Of a DNA stretch of 64,000 bases, positions 1 through 10,189 are shown one piece after another. The notes beneath the pieces are model-generated. The model was not told the DNA's origin. It made no database searches and saw nothing but the letters and a program-made list of their open reading frames with translations. Position numbers and translations under genes: made by a program. Each line of letters opens with the position of its first letter. Within the stretch, counting starts at the first letter, position 1. Origin of the DNA: Annona cherimola (taxonomy: Eukaryota; Streptophyta; Magnoliopsida; Magnoliales; Annonaceae); contig CM059972.1 of NCBI GenBank assembly GCA_030490835.1, positions 34,141,452 through 34,205,451 of the forward strand, given 5' to 3'.

Positions 1-31
1 GTCGGGCTGACGACTTTAAACCAAGCGCTTC

Positions 32-47
32 TCGGGAGGCAACCCGA
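32..47 (+). other. Candidate RNA hairpin with AGGCAA loop
   Basis: TCGGG and CCCGA can pair around the loop AGGCAA. The equivalent place in element D (minus strand, 54641-54658) reads GTTGGG-AGGCAA-CCCAAC. The loop is identical and one stem pair changes from C-G to T-A on both sides, which keeps the pairing. The motif lies just downstream of coding sequence in D. Its function is unknown. Confidence 0.5.
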
Positions 48-1496
48 ACTTTTTCAATTTCCTCTTTCAGAGCCTACTTGGAAGGAAGCACCATGGGATG
101 GAAATTCGGTTCAACTCGCCAAAACAGGAAAGTTAACATCTCAAATCTTTTACAATCTCTCTTTATTTTGATGGTATGATTTACATTGAGTACAATGTCA
201 ATTTCAAGTGTGGGGGTTAATGCATTGTATTAATTTTCTTTGAATTTTTTTCATTACACTACCATGATGATGATATGTTTTGTCATAATTTTTGAAAATT
301 TTGGGTAAATCTTGCCATTAGACTGATCGAGACCCCACTTTGAACTCTTGTACGTCTTATAAGCAAACCATATTTGGAATTTCAAAATCTTTGAATGACA
401 AAAAGAGCTGAACCATGGTGAAAGGTTAAATTTGTTTTAAACATGTACTCTTTGAAAATACTTGGATTTTTTTCCTGAATCATTTGATGAAACTGATATA
501 CCTAGGAACCAATTCTGTTTTCTTTTAAAATCGGAGTAATCCTCTCTAATTTATCAAAGGTTGTTTGTAATGCACACAATTGTCATCCAAAAAGGTAGTT
601 TGTCCCATATACATAAAAAAAAATTTCAAGGACAAAACTTAATCTAACCAATTCATGGTGGACATGATTAAGGCCTTTTCTTCATGATGAGCCTATCTTT
701 GAAACTATAATAGTTATTTACCCCTATTAAACTTGGACTTCAATTTTTTCTAAATCTCAATTCCCACCTAGTTGAACCAACTTTGACATTGAATTTTGAG
801 CTGAAAAGTAAAATGGGAACAAGGTTTAACCTCACAGCTTGTGCAATTAATGAAAATAACTTCCTAGATACCCTGAAATATGGTGAGGGGAGTTATTGCC
901 GGACTTGGTTTTTTTTTAAAAAAAGAGCTAAACCAAGGATAAGAACAGGCTTGGAAAAGAATAAAAGCACTAAGTGTGGGGGTAGCATTATTTCCTGTTG
1001 TAAAATGAGGCTCAAAGCCATGTGGAGATGGTTTAAATTCTAGAAATGTTCAAAACTTTATCTCTTGTGCCAAACTTGACCATTGTCCTATTAAGTCCTT
1101 ATGATCCTATGAATTGGCTAATTGAGTTGGTAGAGAAGATTTAAAATTTTGATGAGGTGTATATGAGGTAATTTGATTGATATTTTCTGCATTACTACCA
1201 TTACTTGAATTATTGAATGTGTGCATTGAATAACCTGATAGTTAGGAGTTTATTGCGGGAGTTTTTGAACTCTTAATGATTGAAAGCAAAATGGGCGAAA
1301 GGGTATGCAGTATTAGCCATGTGAGAAGGGATTGTTGACTGAGATTTTCAAAGAGTATCATGTTTCAAAATTTTTAGTTTAATACTTTCACTAAATGGGT
1401 GGCTAAACATTAATTTTAGCATTTTGCTCAAAGTTTTGAAATTTTATAGTGTGATATTGAATTCCTTTGTATTTGCTTGAGGACAAGCAAAAGTTT

Positions 1497-1511
1497 AAGT
1501 GTGGGGGTATT
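1497..1511 (+). promoter_or_regulatory. Polypurine tract next to the 3' LTR
   Basis: AAGTGTGGGGGTA lies directly before the LTR start TGATAATTGG and follows TTGAGGACAAGC. It is the expected plus-strand primer site of a Tat/Athila-type element. Confidence 0.8.
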
Positions 1512-2121
1512 TGATAATTGGAAATTAACAGTATATTATGTGGGCATTTTATACCAATTTTATGGGGAATTATTTGAGTTCAATATGAAATTTGGTTTAA
1601 AATGTGATTTTTGCATCAATTGGGTGTTGAACATGAATTTTAAGATATTTAATAACTTTTATAATCTTTCGGCTTGAAATTTCATTCCATTCTTTTGTCT
1701 AAGGGAATTCGGACAAGAAGAAACAGGGAACACTTAAGAGCACGATGGATGAAAGAAAAGAGAAACCAAAGCAAGCAAGGGTGTCGGCGCCTAGGCACCA
1801 CCCTACAAGCTCCTGCCAGAATCTCCAACACCACATTTCAGTCTGCTTCCAGAGAGTTGGAGCCTAGGCGCCAGCAAGTGGTGCCCAACGTGCTGAAAAG
1901 TCTGAAAGGGTTTTGGGGATCACAAGGTAGAATTGCTTCCAGGGAGTCGGCGCCTAGGCGCCATGACATGCTCATACAGGACTTCCAGGAGGATTTTCTA
2001 GGCGCCAACTAAAATGGCGCCCCAGTGTCGTATCAATCAAAAAGTTCCAGCAAGTTGGCACCTCGGCGCCAATACGCAGACTTGCGTACGATTGCGAGCG
2101 GCTGGCTCGTTTTAAGGGATG

Positions 2122-2129
2122 TATAAAAA
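2122..2129 (+). promoter_or_regulatory. TATA box of the Tat/Athila LTR
   Basis: TATAAAAA lies about 610 bp into the LTR, followed by a CCCTTTGAGGG inverted repeat and a purine-rich leader. It is the only good TATA match at the expected place. Confidence 0.6.
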
Positions 2130-2741
2130 CCCTTTGAGGGTTCCGGACTGAGGGAGGAATTTTTCGAAGGAGAAGAGAAAAGACCTTTTTTTTTAGAGAT
2201 AGAAAGGGAGATAGAGAGACAGGTGGAGAGCACAGCAGAGAGGAGAACTGGCGAGTTGTGTGGGGCGACCGACACATCATTGAAGCTCCAAACCAATAAA
2301 CTTTTCTTTTCTTTGTTTTTATTATCTTGTTTAAGATGAGATATTATGTTAATTCTCTTTTCGACTTGAACATGCTAGGCTAAACCCTTAATCTGGGGTT
2401 TAGGATGTAGCATGCGTACAATGTAGCGTGGTGTAGATGTTAATTTATTTATGATGGATATTGTTGTTAGTTTAATATCTTGTGATTTTAACGCTTGCTT
2501 GGTGTGAAGGCCTGCACTTTGGCAATGATTCCCATATATTAGGTGATGGAACTGAGAGGTGGAAATCTAATATACGATAATCAAGATATTAAACCTGGAA
2601 ATCTAAGACCATGAGAATAGGCATGATGACCTTGAGGAATTCCATGAACAAACCACATAACTTAATGGATTCTAATTAACTTAATACTATGAGAATAGGT
2701 GGTTAAGAAGATTAGAGTACGCCTTGTAGGTTTCGAGAGAA

Positions 2742-2746
2742 GGTGC
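2742..2746. repeat. Target-site duplication GGTGC of the Sirevirus solo LTR
   Basis: The partner copy is at 4010-4014. The unduplicated site is at 39720-39724 (read as GCACC on the plus strand). Confidence 0.95.
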
Positions 2747-2968
2747 TGTTGAGATTATTGATCATGTGCTTATCGAATAGAATGATTAATTTGATTTTGA
2801 TGATTAACAAATAATTGAAATATCATTAAAAAGGATCTAACACATTTGTCTAAGTGTTCTCAGATAATTTGTCTCTAATTATGTGTATGAAAATGAGAAT
2901 GTGAAATAATTTAAGTTTCAAGAGTTCTAGTTCATGAATTGTAAGTTCAGCAAAGTGAAGTCTCAGCC

Positions 2969-3185
2969 CAAGTCGACTTCACTTGCGACTTGGGTGAAGT
3001 CTCAGACCCAAGTCGACTTCGCCTGCGACTTGGGTGAAGTCCCAGACCCAAGTGGACTTCACCTGCAACTTCGAAGGCAAAATTCTGGACAGCAAGTTTT
3101 TACAAGGCGAAGTCGCATCCCAAGTCGACTTCACCCATCCGAAGTCGACTCCACTCATCCGAAGTCGACTCCACTTGCGACTTCA
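2969..3185 (+). repeat. Cluster of AAGTCGACTT palindromes in the Sirevirus solo LTR
   Basis: Five GTCGAC-centred units lie at about 2970, 3010, 3122, 3142 and 3162. Between them are CTTGCGACTTGGG spacers and GAAGTCGCA half-sites. The cluster lies upstream of the TATA box at 3268. The same palindrome fills the equivalent place in the LTR at 60932-62779. Confidence 0.85.
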
Positions 3186-3267
3186 ACTCGTAACGGTCGA
3201 AAATCCGAACGTTGGAGCTCTAGATGCGCGTGAACCTCCACTCCAACGGCTAGAACCTTTTTCCCTC

Positions 3268-3275
3268 TATATATA
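3268..3275 (+). promoter_or_regulatory. TATA box of the Sirevirus solo LTR
   Basis: TATATATA lies about 85 bp downstream of the last palindrome and is followed by a purine-rich leader. It is the likely core promoter. Confidence 0.6.
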
Positions 3276-4340
3276 CCATTGAAGAATGAACGTGGAGAGA
3301 AGAGAGAAGGAAAAAAGAAAGAGGAAAACACAAGTTGAGCTTTCATCTTCTTATATTCATGTGTGTTGAAGATATTTGAATAACTATTGAAGCTTCCAAG
3401 TGCTACAACTTTCAAGTGCGCTTCCAAGTTTATCATCTACATGACAAGGAGCTTCCGGTGCTTAATCGAATACACATTGTAAAGTGTAATTTCTCTTTTG
3501 TTTATTTTATTTTGTGTTGTTGCCTTGAATCGGTGTTGAAGACCGAATTCAAGAAGAAGCAAAACAGGGGGTTGGTTTGAGTTTGTCTCACTAACGGGTT
3601 TTGCTTGATTGGTTGGAGTTTGTCTCACCAATCGTTTGGACTTGGTTGGTTGGAGTTGGTCTCACCAACAAGTGATTATTGTATATGCCCCCTAGAGCTA
3701 GAATCTAGAAGAGAGTGGGTGCTCTAGATTGTATTGAAGATACAATAGTGGAACCCAAGACACAACGGGTGTGTGCTTGGAAGAGTGGAGTAGGGAAGGT
3801 TGCCCGAACCACTATATATCATTGTCTCTTGTTTGGTTTGATTGTTTACATTTTTATATTCCATTTACACCCTCTCATTCTATCTCATATCACGTTTCAT
3901 CAAGGGGATTGAAATTACAAGGGGTTAAGTTTTAACTTACCAAAGAATTTTTCAAGAACTCAATTCACCCCTCCCCTCTTGGGTTTTGCCATTAAACTCG
4001 GGGCCAACAGGTGCAAGGATAAATTAGGGATTGTTCTCCTTTAACAAACAATATCCAGATTAAATAATTATACCACTACCCGTTACAAAAGACGCATGTG
4101 AAATTCTAAACCCTAGATACTCACACTCTCGTTTCTCCACTCATTTTAATTTCTATTTTATTTTCTCTTTCCAATTCTTTGTTTCTTTTCCATTTAATAC
4201 ATCCTCTTTCAACTTTTCTAATCCATTTAATCCGACGAGAAAGTGTTTAAAAGCAAAATTTTTAGTCCCGAATTCCTTGTGGATTGATATTTTATATACT
4301 ACAATCTACGACCCGTGCACTTGCGGTGAGATTGCGAACA

Positions 4341-6188
4341 ATGCTCCATAAAACTTGATAAATTATTTAGAAAGTAATTTAATAAGCAGTTAGCAATCAT
4401 TTCATGTAAAGCATTATAGGAATGACCATCCTTAAATTTAATTCATAAAACACGTAAGCAAACAATTTGCATTCATTTAGAAATATTTTAGAAAACATAT
4501 AGCTTGCTTACCTCCTCAGTTGGTGTCATCGACTTTCTCTTTTCCTTTTCCTATTCAAGGAAAAAGGATATTTTATTTCCTCTATTCAAGCTGCTTCCCA
4601 TGCATGTTCTATAATATTTAGGCATTATTTTTCCATAGGTTCCTTAAAAATTTCATCCTTATATTTAAATATTAATCTCAAATTTTCTCCAAAATCATGC
4701 TGTTTACTGTAGGAAATAACTGTTCATCCGAGGTTACTGTTCACAGAGACGTGGTTACTGTTCATGGGTTCCAAAAATTGATACTTTTTCCAAAAATAAA
4801 AAATACCATGACATAACTTATGCCTAGTATATCATAGGAAATTTCATATATTTTGAAATTATTATCATTTACTTGGCGAAAAAATCATTTTCTCCATATA
4901 TTAAAAATAAACATAAATTCACTTAAGCATAATCCTTAATTCCAAAAATCATAAAATTAATATATCATCATTACAACATCATATTTATCATAATAATATA
5001 TCCCAAATCATCATTTATCAATTTTGGAGTATTATTTTGACAATCATATGCTATCTTCCCGAATACCCTATCTTTGCTTTAAATTTTTGATGTTTTGGTA
5101 TAATTTCATTTAAGTATTATATCTATACTTATTTTCTAATGATTAGGAATTATCTAAGCATATTTTTACCCTACTTAACATCCAAAATAAATTTGGGTAG
5201 AAATCACTTACCCGAAGTGGAGATACGCCTCTTTTTCTCACACTTTCTCTCTCTAACTTCTTTCTTTCCTTGGACATGGGGGATGGTTTGGGGACTTGGA
5301 ATGGCTCAAATGGAGCTGAGATTTCTTGGCCTTGTACATTCTCCCTGCTGCCATATTTATAGTGTTGCATATTTCAAGAATTTAGAATTTACCCCTAGCT
5401 TTGAGGTATTTAATTATAAATTGGTATTTATTTTTAATATTAAAAATTTCTTTGAGCCAAGAGCTGCCCACCCTATGCCTGCTCCAGCCACCCTATGCAG
5501 CCCTATTTTTTACCTATTTTTTGATTTTTAAAATTAATTAATTTAGGCTAAATAAATCTTAGTCGTTGATTAAAGATGAGGTTGATCATGGACCATTGAT
5601 CTTGGTCAAACCTCCATCCACCCTAGCCTACTCCAGCCCCTGCAGCAGATGCCTTTTAATTAATTTTTTTATTTTTTAATTATTTATTTTAAATAAAAAG
5701 TCAAAAGTTAATTAATGTAAAGTTGGGTTACTTTTTTATCTTCATTTGACGTGTCATATTGACCCTTGATTTGTAATTTTCATCACATCTTAACCCATTC
5801 ATCATGTCCATCATGAATTTTTAACCATCCATAAAAAATTTCATCGAATTCCAATGCCCAGATTGCAAATTATGAATTTTTATTTAATTTTCCACAAAAA
5901 TCCAAAATTAGATTAAAATATCAAAAAGTAATGCTATTTTGTCTTGTAGTGATTAAATCTCCTTTTTCGTCTTTTTATGATTAAGTTAATCCAAGTGATT
6001 AACTTTTAATTACGTGTCTTACTCCAGGGTTACTATTCACATGCACTATTCATCCGATTTTCATAAATAATTATTTTAACCTCTATTCCCACATATTTCA
6101 TACTTATGAATGTATATTTTTTCAAATATATTACTTAGGGTTTACAACCCTAGGATTTTATGCACGTGTCTAAGATCGGGGTTTCTCA
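4341..6188 (-). mobile_element. LTR H, minus strand, C-type chromovirus family, truncated at its 3' side
   Basis: Read on the minus strand, the LTR starts TGAGAAACCCCGATC at 6188 and runs leftwards to 4341, where the Tat/Athila LTR interrupts it. It is related to LTR C and to the fragment at 40819-42868: CCTAGGGTTGTAAACCC near the start, CTATAAATA at about 5355, GTAAGTG at about 5211, a mini-exon at 4512-4550, and repeated ACTGTTCA words at 4700-4770. No coding sequence is visible; open frames here (for example 5139-5531) match no protein I know. H cuts the Sirevirus RNase H at 6189. The left end is not in the window. Confidence 0.8.
4512..4550 (-). other. Candidate mini-exon in LTR H
   Basis: On the minus strand this 39-nt purine-rich stretch is preceded by CTTGAATAG and followed by GTAAGCAAG. 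See the finding on splice-like sites. Confidence 0.4.
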
Positions 6189-6189
6189 A

Positions 6190-6800
6190 ATGGTTCCTTT
6201 GCCAATGATTTGGTGAAAATATTTGCAATTTGGTCCTCAGTTTTAACCTACTCTAAGCAAATATCATGATTTTCAACATGTTCACTAATAAAATGATGTC
6301 TTACATCTTTTTGCTTAGTTTTAGAATGCAACACAGGATTTTTTCTTAAATAAAAAGCACTGGTATTATCACATCTAATTGGAATATCCTTATAATCAAT
6401 TCCATAATCATTATGTTGTTGTTTCATCCAAAGTAGTTGGGCACAACAACTCTCGGCGACAATGTATTCGTCTTCTGTAGTAGATAGAGCAACACTAACT
6501 TGTTTTCTTAAAACCATAAAACCAACATGTTTCCAAGAAACTAACATATTCCACTAATACTTTTTCTATCTACTTTGTAACCGATAAAATTCGCATTCGA
6601 GTAGCTGATTAGATCAAATGTTGACCCCTTTGGATAACATAATTCTACATTAGTAGTTTTGATTAAATATCTGAAAATTCTTTTTATAGCTATTAGGTGT
6701 GACTCTTTTGGACATGATTGGAATCTTGAACACATACAAACACTAAACAAAATATATGGTCTAGAAATAGTTAAATATAACAAAGATTCTATCATGCTTC
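6190..6800 (-). pseudogene. Copia RNase H domain fragment
   Basis: Visible words include SLLYLTISRPYI, ISYSNANFIGYKVD, ALSTTEDEYIVAESCCAQLL and the tail IRCDNTSAFYLRKNPVLHSKTK. These match the copia RNase H that degrades the RNA of the RNA-DNA hybrid during reverse transcription. The frame changes near 6545. A region usually lying between RT and RNase H is missing upstream of it. Confidence 0.85.
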
Positions 6801-6839
6801 TATATAATTTTTATTCAATAGATTTACTTTTTCATCCTT

Positions 6840-7400
6840 GTCAAATATTAGTGGCACCGAATATTATATCATCCATATAAATTTGAGCAATAAAAATATT
6901 TTTATCCTCGTATTCGATAAATAGCATTGTATCAACTTTTCCTCTTCGAAAGTCATGATCAATCAAAAACTTGATTAACGTTTCATACCAAGCTCTTGGA
7001 GCTTGTTTAAGTCCATATAATGCTTTTGTTAATTTGAAAACAAATTTTTATTGATCCTTCTCTTCAAATCCAGGAGCTTGTTCAACATATACTTCCTCAT
7101 TTAAGTAACCATTCAAAAATGCGCTTTTCATATCCATTTGAAACAATTTAAAGTCCATGTGAGAAGCAAAAGCTAGTAGGATGCGTAAGGCTTCTAATCT
7201 AGCCACAGGAGCATAGGATTCTTGAAAATCAATTTTCTCCTCTTGGAAATATCCTTTGGCTACTAATCCGGCTTTGTTCCTTACTATAAGTCCACTTTCG
7301 TTTAATTTGTTTCTAACAACTCATTTGATACTAATAACCGTGCAATTTTTGGGTCTAGGAACTAGGTGTCATACTTTATTTCTTTCAAATTGATTTAGCT
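6840..7400 (-). pseudogene. Copia reverse transcriptase fragment
   Basis: On the minus strand it shows [20 protein letters not shown], then ALYGLKQAPRAWYE, then the polymerase box YMDDIIFG at about 6855-6880. Both aspartates of the box are kept, but stops interrupt the domain. The sequence jumps near 6840 straight to the RNase H side. Confidence 0.88.
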
Positions 7401-7638
7401 CTTCTTGCATTGCGGCTATCTAATTTTCATCATTAAGAGCTTGATCAATAGAGTTTGGTTCAATTTTAGGCACAAAAGCAAATTCTTCAGAAATATTATG
7501 TCTTGACCTTCTAGTTTTTACTCCTTCATAAATATTACCAATAACTTGCTCAATTGGATGGTGATTTTTGAATTTTAAATCTGTAGGAATTTTATAGAAA
7601 TTATTACCTTCACTTACTCTTTCCTCCGTGGAATTCTC

Positions 7639-8600
7639 TTACTTTGCTCCGGCTCCTCCTTGTTGTTCTAGTTGTTCCTTTTCTGAATTCCTTAATGCTT
7701 CATCTGCATCACTTAACTCATCCTCCTTTTTGGGGTTTTGGTTAAATTCATCAAATACAAAATGTATTGATTCTTCTACTATTTGATTTCTTTTGTTAAA
7801 AACTCTATATGCTTTGCTATTTGATGAATAACCAAGAAATATTGCCTGATCACTTCTGGCATCTAACTTTTCCAAGTTTGATTTTCCATTATTTAAGATA
7901 TAGCAAATACATCCAAAAGTATGGAAATATGAAATGTTTGGTTTTCTGCCCTTCCATAGTTCATATGGGGTCTTTTTTGAGATTGCTCTTATAGTAACTC
8001 GATTTAGTACATGGCATGTTGTATTTACAGCTTTACCCCAAAATCTTTTGGATAATTTACTCTCATTTAGCGTTGTTCTAGTCATCTCTTGTATTGTTCT
8101 ATTTTTCCTTTCAACTACCCCATTTTGTTGGGGAGTTCTTGGTGTAGAAAATGTATGGTAAATTCCTTTCTCATTGCAGAATTCTATAAACCATTTATTT
8201 TCAAATTTACCACCATGATCACTTCTAATGGAAATGATTGAGTTTTATTTTTCATTTTGCACCAAGTTTGAAAAAGTGACAAAGGCTTCATCTTTGCTAG
8301 CTAAGAGTATTATCCATGTAAATCTTAAAAAATCATCAACTATGACAAACACGTACTTTTTTCCACCAAGAGTTAAAATATCTAACGATCCGAAAAATCC
8401 ATATGTAGTAGTTCAAAAGGCCTAGTTGTTGAAATTTCTTTTTTGGTGAAAAGTGACATTTTGGGTTGCTTGGATAATTGACATGCTTTGCATATTTTAT
8501 CTTTGTCATATTTAAGCTTTGTCAGTCCTTCTACTAGGCTCTTTTTCTACAGTCTTAATCTTTAACATATTTATATGTCCAAGCCCTTTATGCCATATTC
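7639..8600 (-). pseudogene. Copia integrase fragment
   Basis: The core triad region is visible: VFVIVDDF, RSDHGGKFENKWF and STPRTPQQNGVVERKN (about 8090-8160). It is followed by ELWKGRKPNISYFHTFGC and FLGYSSNSKAYRVFN, the copia integrase C-terminal words. A run of 148 codons at 7639-8085 is open; the rest has stops. The zinc-binding start, near 8570-8600, is degraded. Confidence 0.88.
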
Positions 8601-8985
8601 ATGGATCATTTTCAATGACTTTAAGACATTTCCCATCAAGTTCATTAAGACAGACGAAATATATATTTTCATGTCCTTTGCCACTAAAGGCTATGTGATC
8701 ATCATCAAATACATTGCATGTAGAGGATTCAAATACAACCTTATAGCCTTTATCACACAGTTGGCTAATGCTCATTAAGTTGTGTTTGATTGCCTCAACA
8801 AATAGCACATCCTTGATACATGCATTTAAATTTCCATAAACATTTCATTTATCTTTAATTATACCTTTTTTGTTGTTTCCAAATGCAATTGTTCCTTCAC
8901 TAAATGATTTGATCTTATGCAACAATCCTCTTTCTCCCGTTATATGTCTTAAGTAGCCACTATCCATGAATCACATGTTGTTGGC
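8599..8985 (-). pseudogene. Copia protease and pre-integrase fragment
   Basis: The aspartic protease word MDSGYLRHITGE is at about 8935-8968 and keeps DSG. It is followed by SEGTIAFGNNKKG and HNLMSISQLCDKGYKVVF. The latter is the pre-integrase segment of copia polyproteins. Some frame breaks occur between them. Confidence 0.8.
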
Positions 8986-10130
8986 CTTTACTTTAAGACA
9001 TACCTGCAAGGCAAAATCATGTGGAGCTTATCTCTTTGGTACCCATTTTATGGGTCCATTTGAGTTAGTAAGCCATTGGAATCTACGTTGTCCTATTTTG
9101 GAAGACATAAATCCAATGCTCTTTGGTACCCAAACCAATTTTGCACCATACTTATACAATTTTTTTATTTTACATTTATAAATCTTATGACCCGTTTTGT
9201 TTTTTGTTATAAAAGTTACATGCCCCTAGAAGTCTTGGAGTGAGAATCCATGTAGTGGATGGTTCCCAAATTGGCCTCTTTGTCCAAGCAACATGATTCA
9301 TTTTTGGTTTAGTATAGATGGGCTTTGATTGGTTTTTGACAGTCCTTGGAGCATTAGATTTGCTACATTATCCTTTCTCAAATGTAGAATACCTAAGTCC
9401 TCTTTTGTTGTTTTGAGCGGTCATATTTAGAAACATTTTGACACTTTCCCTTGGATTAGAGAACTTCGCTAATGATTCATTTTCTTTCTTTAGTCTTTCC
9501 ACCTCATTTGTTAAAGTATTTTTTTCATTTGTTAGGTGGTCAACCTTTTCAGCAAGTTTTCCATTCACAATAATTATTAAATCACATTTTCTTTATTGTG
9601 AATTTGTTTATCAGTTTCTTTATCTCATCATACAATGAATCATATGCTTATTGTAGTTCCTCTAATTCAGCACATTTGAGACATTCATTTGTAGAAGGGA
9701 AAATAAAATGAATATTTAGTTTAGAAGTTACTTCTTCACTGCTCATGCAGTTTGTTGAAGTAGTTTGTCCCCGTAAAACTTCTGTTGCAGCAAGGCAGAA
9801 GTTGCTTTCATCCTCCATCATGGCCAAGAAACATATCCCTACAAGTTTGTGGTCTCATTATTTTTATTCGATGAGCTGCTTGTTGTGGATGTTACTTCAG
9901 TTACGTGCATTCCTCTTCCTTTGGCCTTTTGAAATTTTCGGCTTTCATTTCGGTCTTTCTTCTCTCGTCGTTCCTTTGTCTTAATCTCCTCCGGTGTGGG
10001 ATATTATGCTTGCATATGTTCCACCCCTCCACACCGATAATATTTGTTTGTCTCCTTCTTTTTCTCCTTCACTTTTCTTTCTTTGAATTATTTAAAATTC
10101 TTTCCCTTTCTCACTAATTTTCTTAATCTT
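8986..10130 (-). pseudogene. Sirevirus gag C-terminal part with zinc knuckle and coiled coil
   Basis: On the minus strand, from about 10130, a basic stretch leads to a degraded zinc knuckle near 10005-10050. Only the second cysteine and the histidine remain, as RCGGVEHMQA. A Met-Glu-Asp region near 9800-9825 and a coiled coil at 9368-9568 follow. These are the parts of Sirevirus gag that follow the N-terminal domain. That domain lies in opposite orientation at 10190-10940, so the gene is split by an inversion. Confidence 0.75.
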
Positions 10131-10143
10131 CGGGTGAGTAGAG

Positions 10144-10163
10144 CCAACAAGTGGTATCAGAGA
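10144..10163 (+). promoter_or_regulatory. LTR end and initiator-tRNA-Met primer site of the inverted Sirevirus piece
   Basis: CCAACA (10144-10149) is the last part of a Sirevirus LTR. TGGTATCAGAG (10152-10162) matches the complement of the 3' end of plant initiator tRNA-Met, the usual copia primer. Only about 15 bp of the LTR remain. Confidence 0.75.
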
Positions 10164-10189
10164 AGGTATTTAACTTTAAACCAAAGAGA

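Larger units (their letters stand above)
1..1511 (+). mobile_element. 3' internal non-coding region of a Tat/Athila-type Ty3/gypsy element
   Basis: This is the stretch between the end of pol (outside the window) and the 3' LTR. It has no long ORF; the 86-codon open frame at 783-1043 shows no recognisable motif. It opens with a GGGAGGCAACCC hairpin motif and holds three purine tracts of the form AAGTGTGGGGGT (206-217, 972-984, 1497-1509), the last of which abuts the LTR. A motif around CCCTGAAATATGGTGAGGGG at 866-891 recurs in element D. Such long non-coding tails with repeated purine tracts are typical of plant Tat/Athila elements. The family is inferred from these motifs and from the LTR ends, not from coding sequence. 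Confidence 0.75.
2747..4009 (+). mobile_element. Solo LTR of a Sirevirus-type Ty1/copia element
   Basis: This 1263-bp insertion begins TGTTGAGATTATTG and ends GGGGCCAACA. It is flanked by a perfect 5-bp duplication, GGTGC (2742-2746 and 4010-4014). The empty site is visible in the related fragment at 39720-39724. The end sequence matches the minus-strand Sirevirus LTR at 60932-62779 (both end in a CCCCTCTTGGGTTTTGCC block). It holds AAGTCGACTT palindromes at 2969-3185 upstream of a TATATATA box at 3268-3275, the order described for Sirevirus LTRs. No internal sequence remains, so it arose by LTR-LTR recombination. Confidence 0.93.
1512..4340 (+). mobile_element. 3' LTR of a Tat/Athila-type element, split by a solo LTR
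   Basis: The LTR starts TGATAATTGG after the purine tract and ends GATTGCGAACA. Without the nested solo LTR (2747-4009) and one TSD copy it is about 1.56 kb. A TATA box is at 2122-2129, and the 3' part carries the GACCCGTGCACTTGCGG block seen at the end of this LTR class. A minus-strand fragment of the same LTR at 39389-40228 lacks the nested insertion and so shows the empty site. The LTR is inserted in LTR H: sequence after 4340 continues H. The other end of the element is outside the window, so its TSD (ATGCT at 4341-4345) cannot be confirmed. Confidence 0.85.
6189..10130 (-). pseudogene. Decayed Sirevirus-type Ty1/copia gag C-terminus and pol
   Basis: Reading right to left on the minus strand, the order is gag zinc knuckle, gag C-terminal coiled coil, protease, integrase, RT and RNase H. 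This is the copia order (integrase before RT). Many stops and shifts break it. The left end stops inside the final RNase H segment, after words equivalent to IANIFTKSLAKEPF, where LTR H begins. The RNase H block carries ALSTTEDEYI and a GDICLE-like end. RT and RNase H are joined by a deletion near 6840. The right end, upstream of the zinc knuckle, meets the inverted N-terminal half of the same gag at about 10130. Similarity to the SIRE/Maximus group is judged from the pol words. Confidence 0.88.

Noticed and set aside
1674..2296. Open frames of 87-112 codons on both strands in the Tat/Athila LTR
   Set aside because: They overlap on opposite strands, lie in the U3 part with GGCGCC repeats, and resemble no protein.
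4341..6188. Host promoter or untranslated region of a gene
   Set aside because: It aligns with LTR C and the LTR fragment at 40819-42868, including the LTR start, so it is an LTR on the minus strand.
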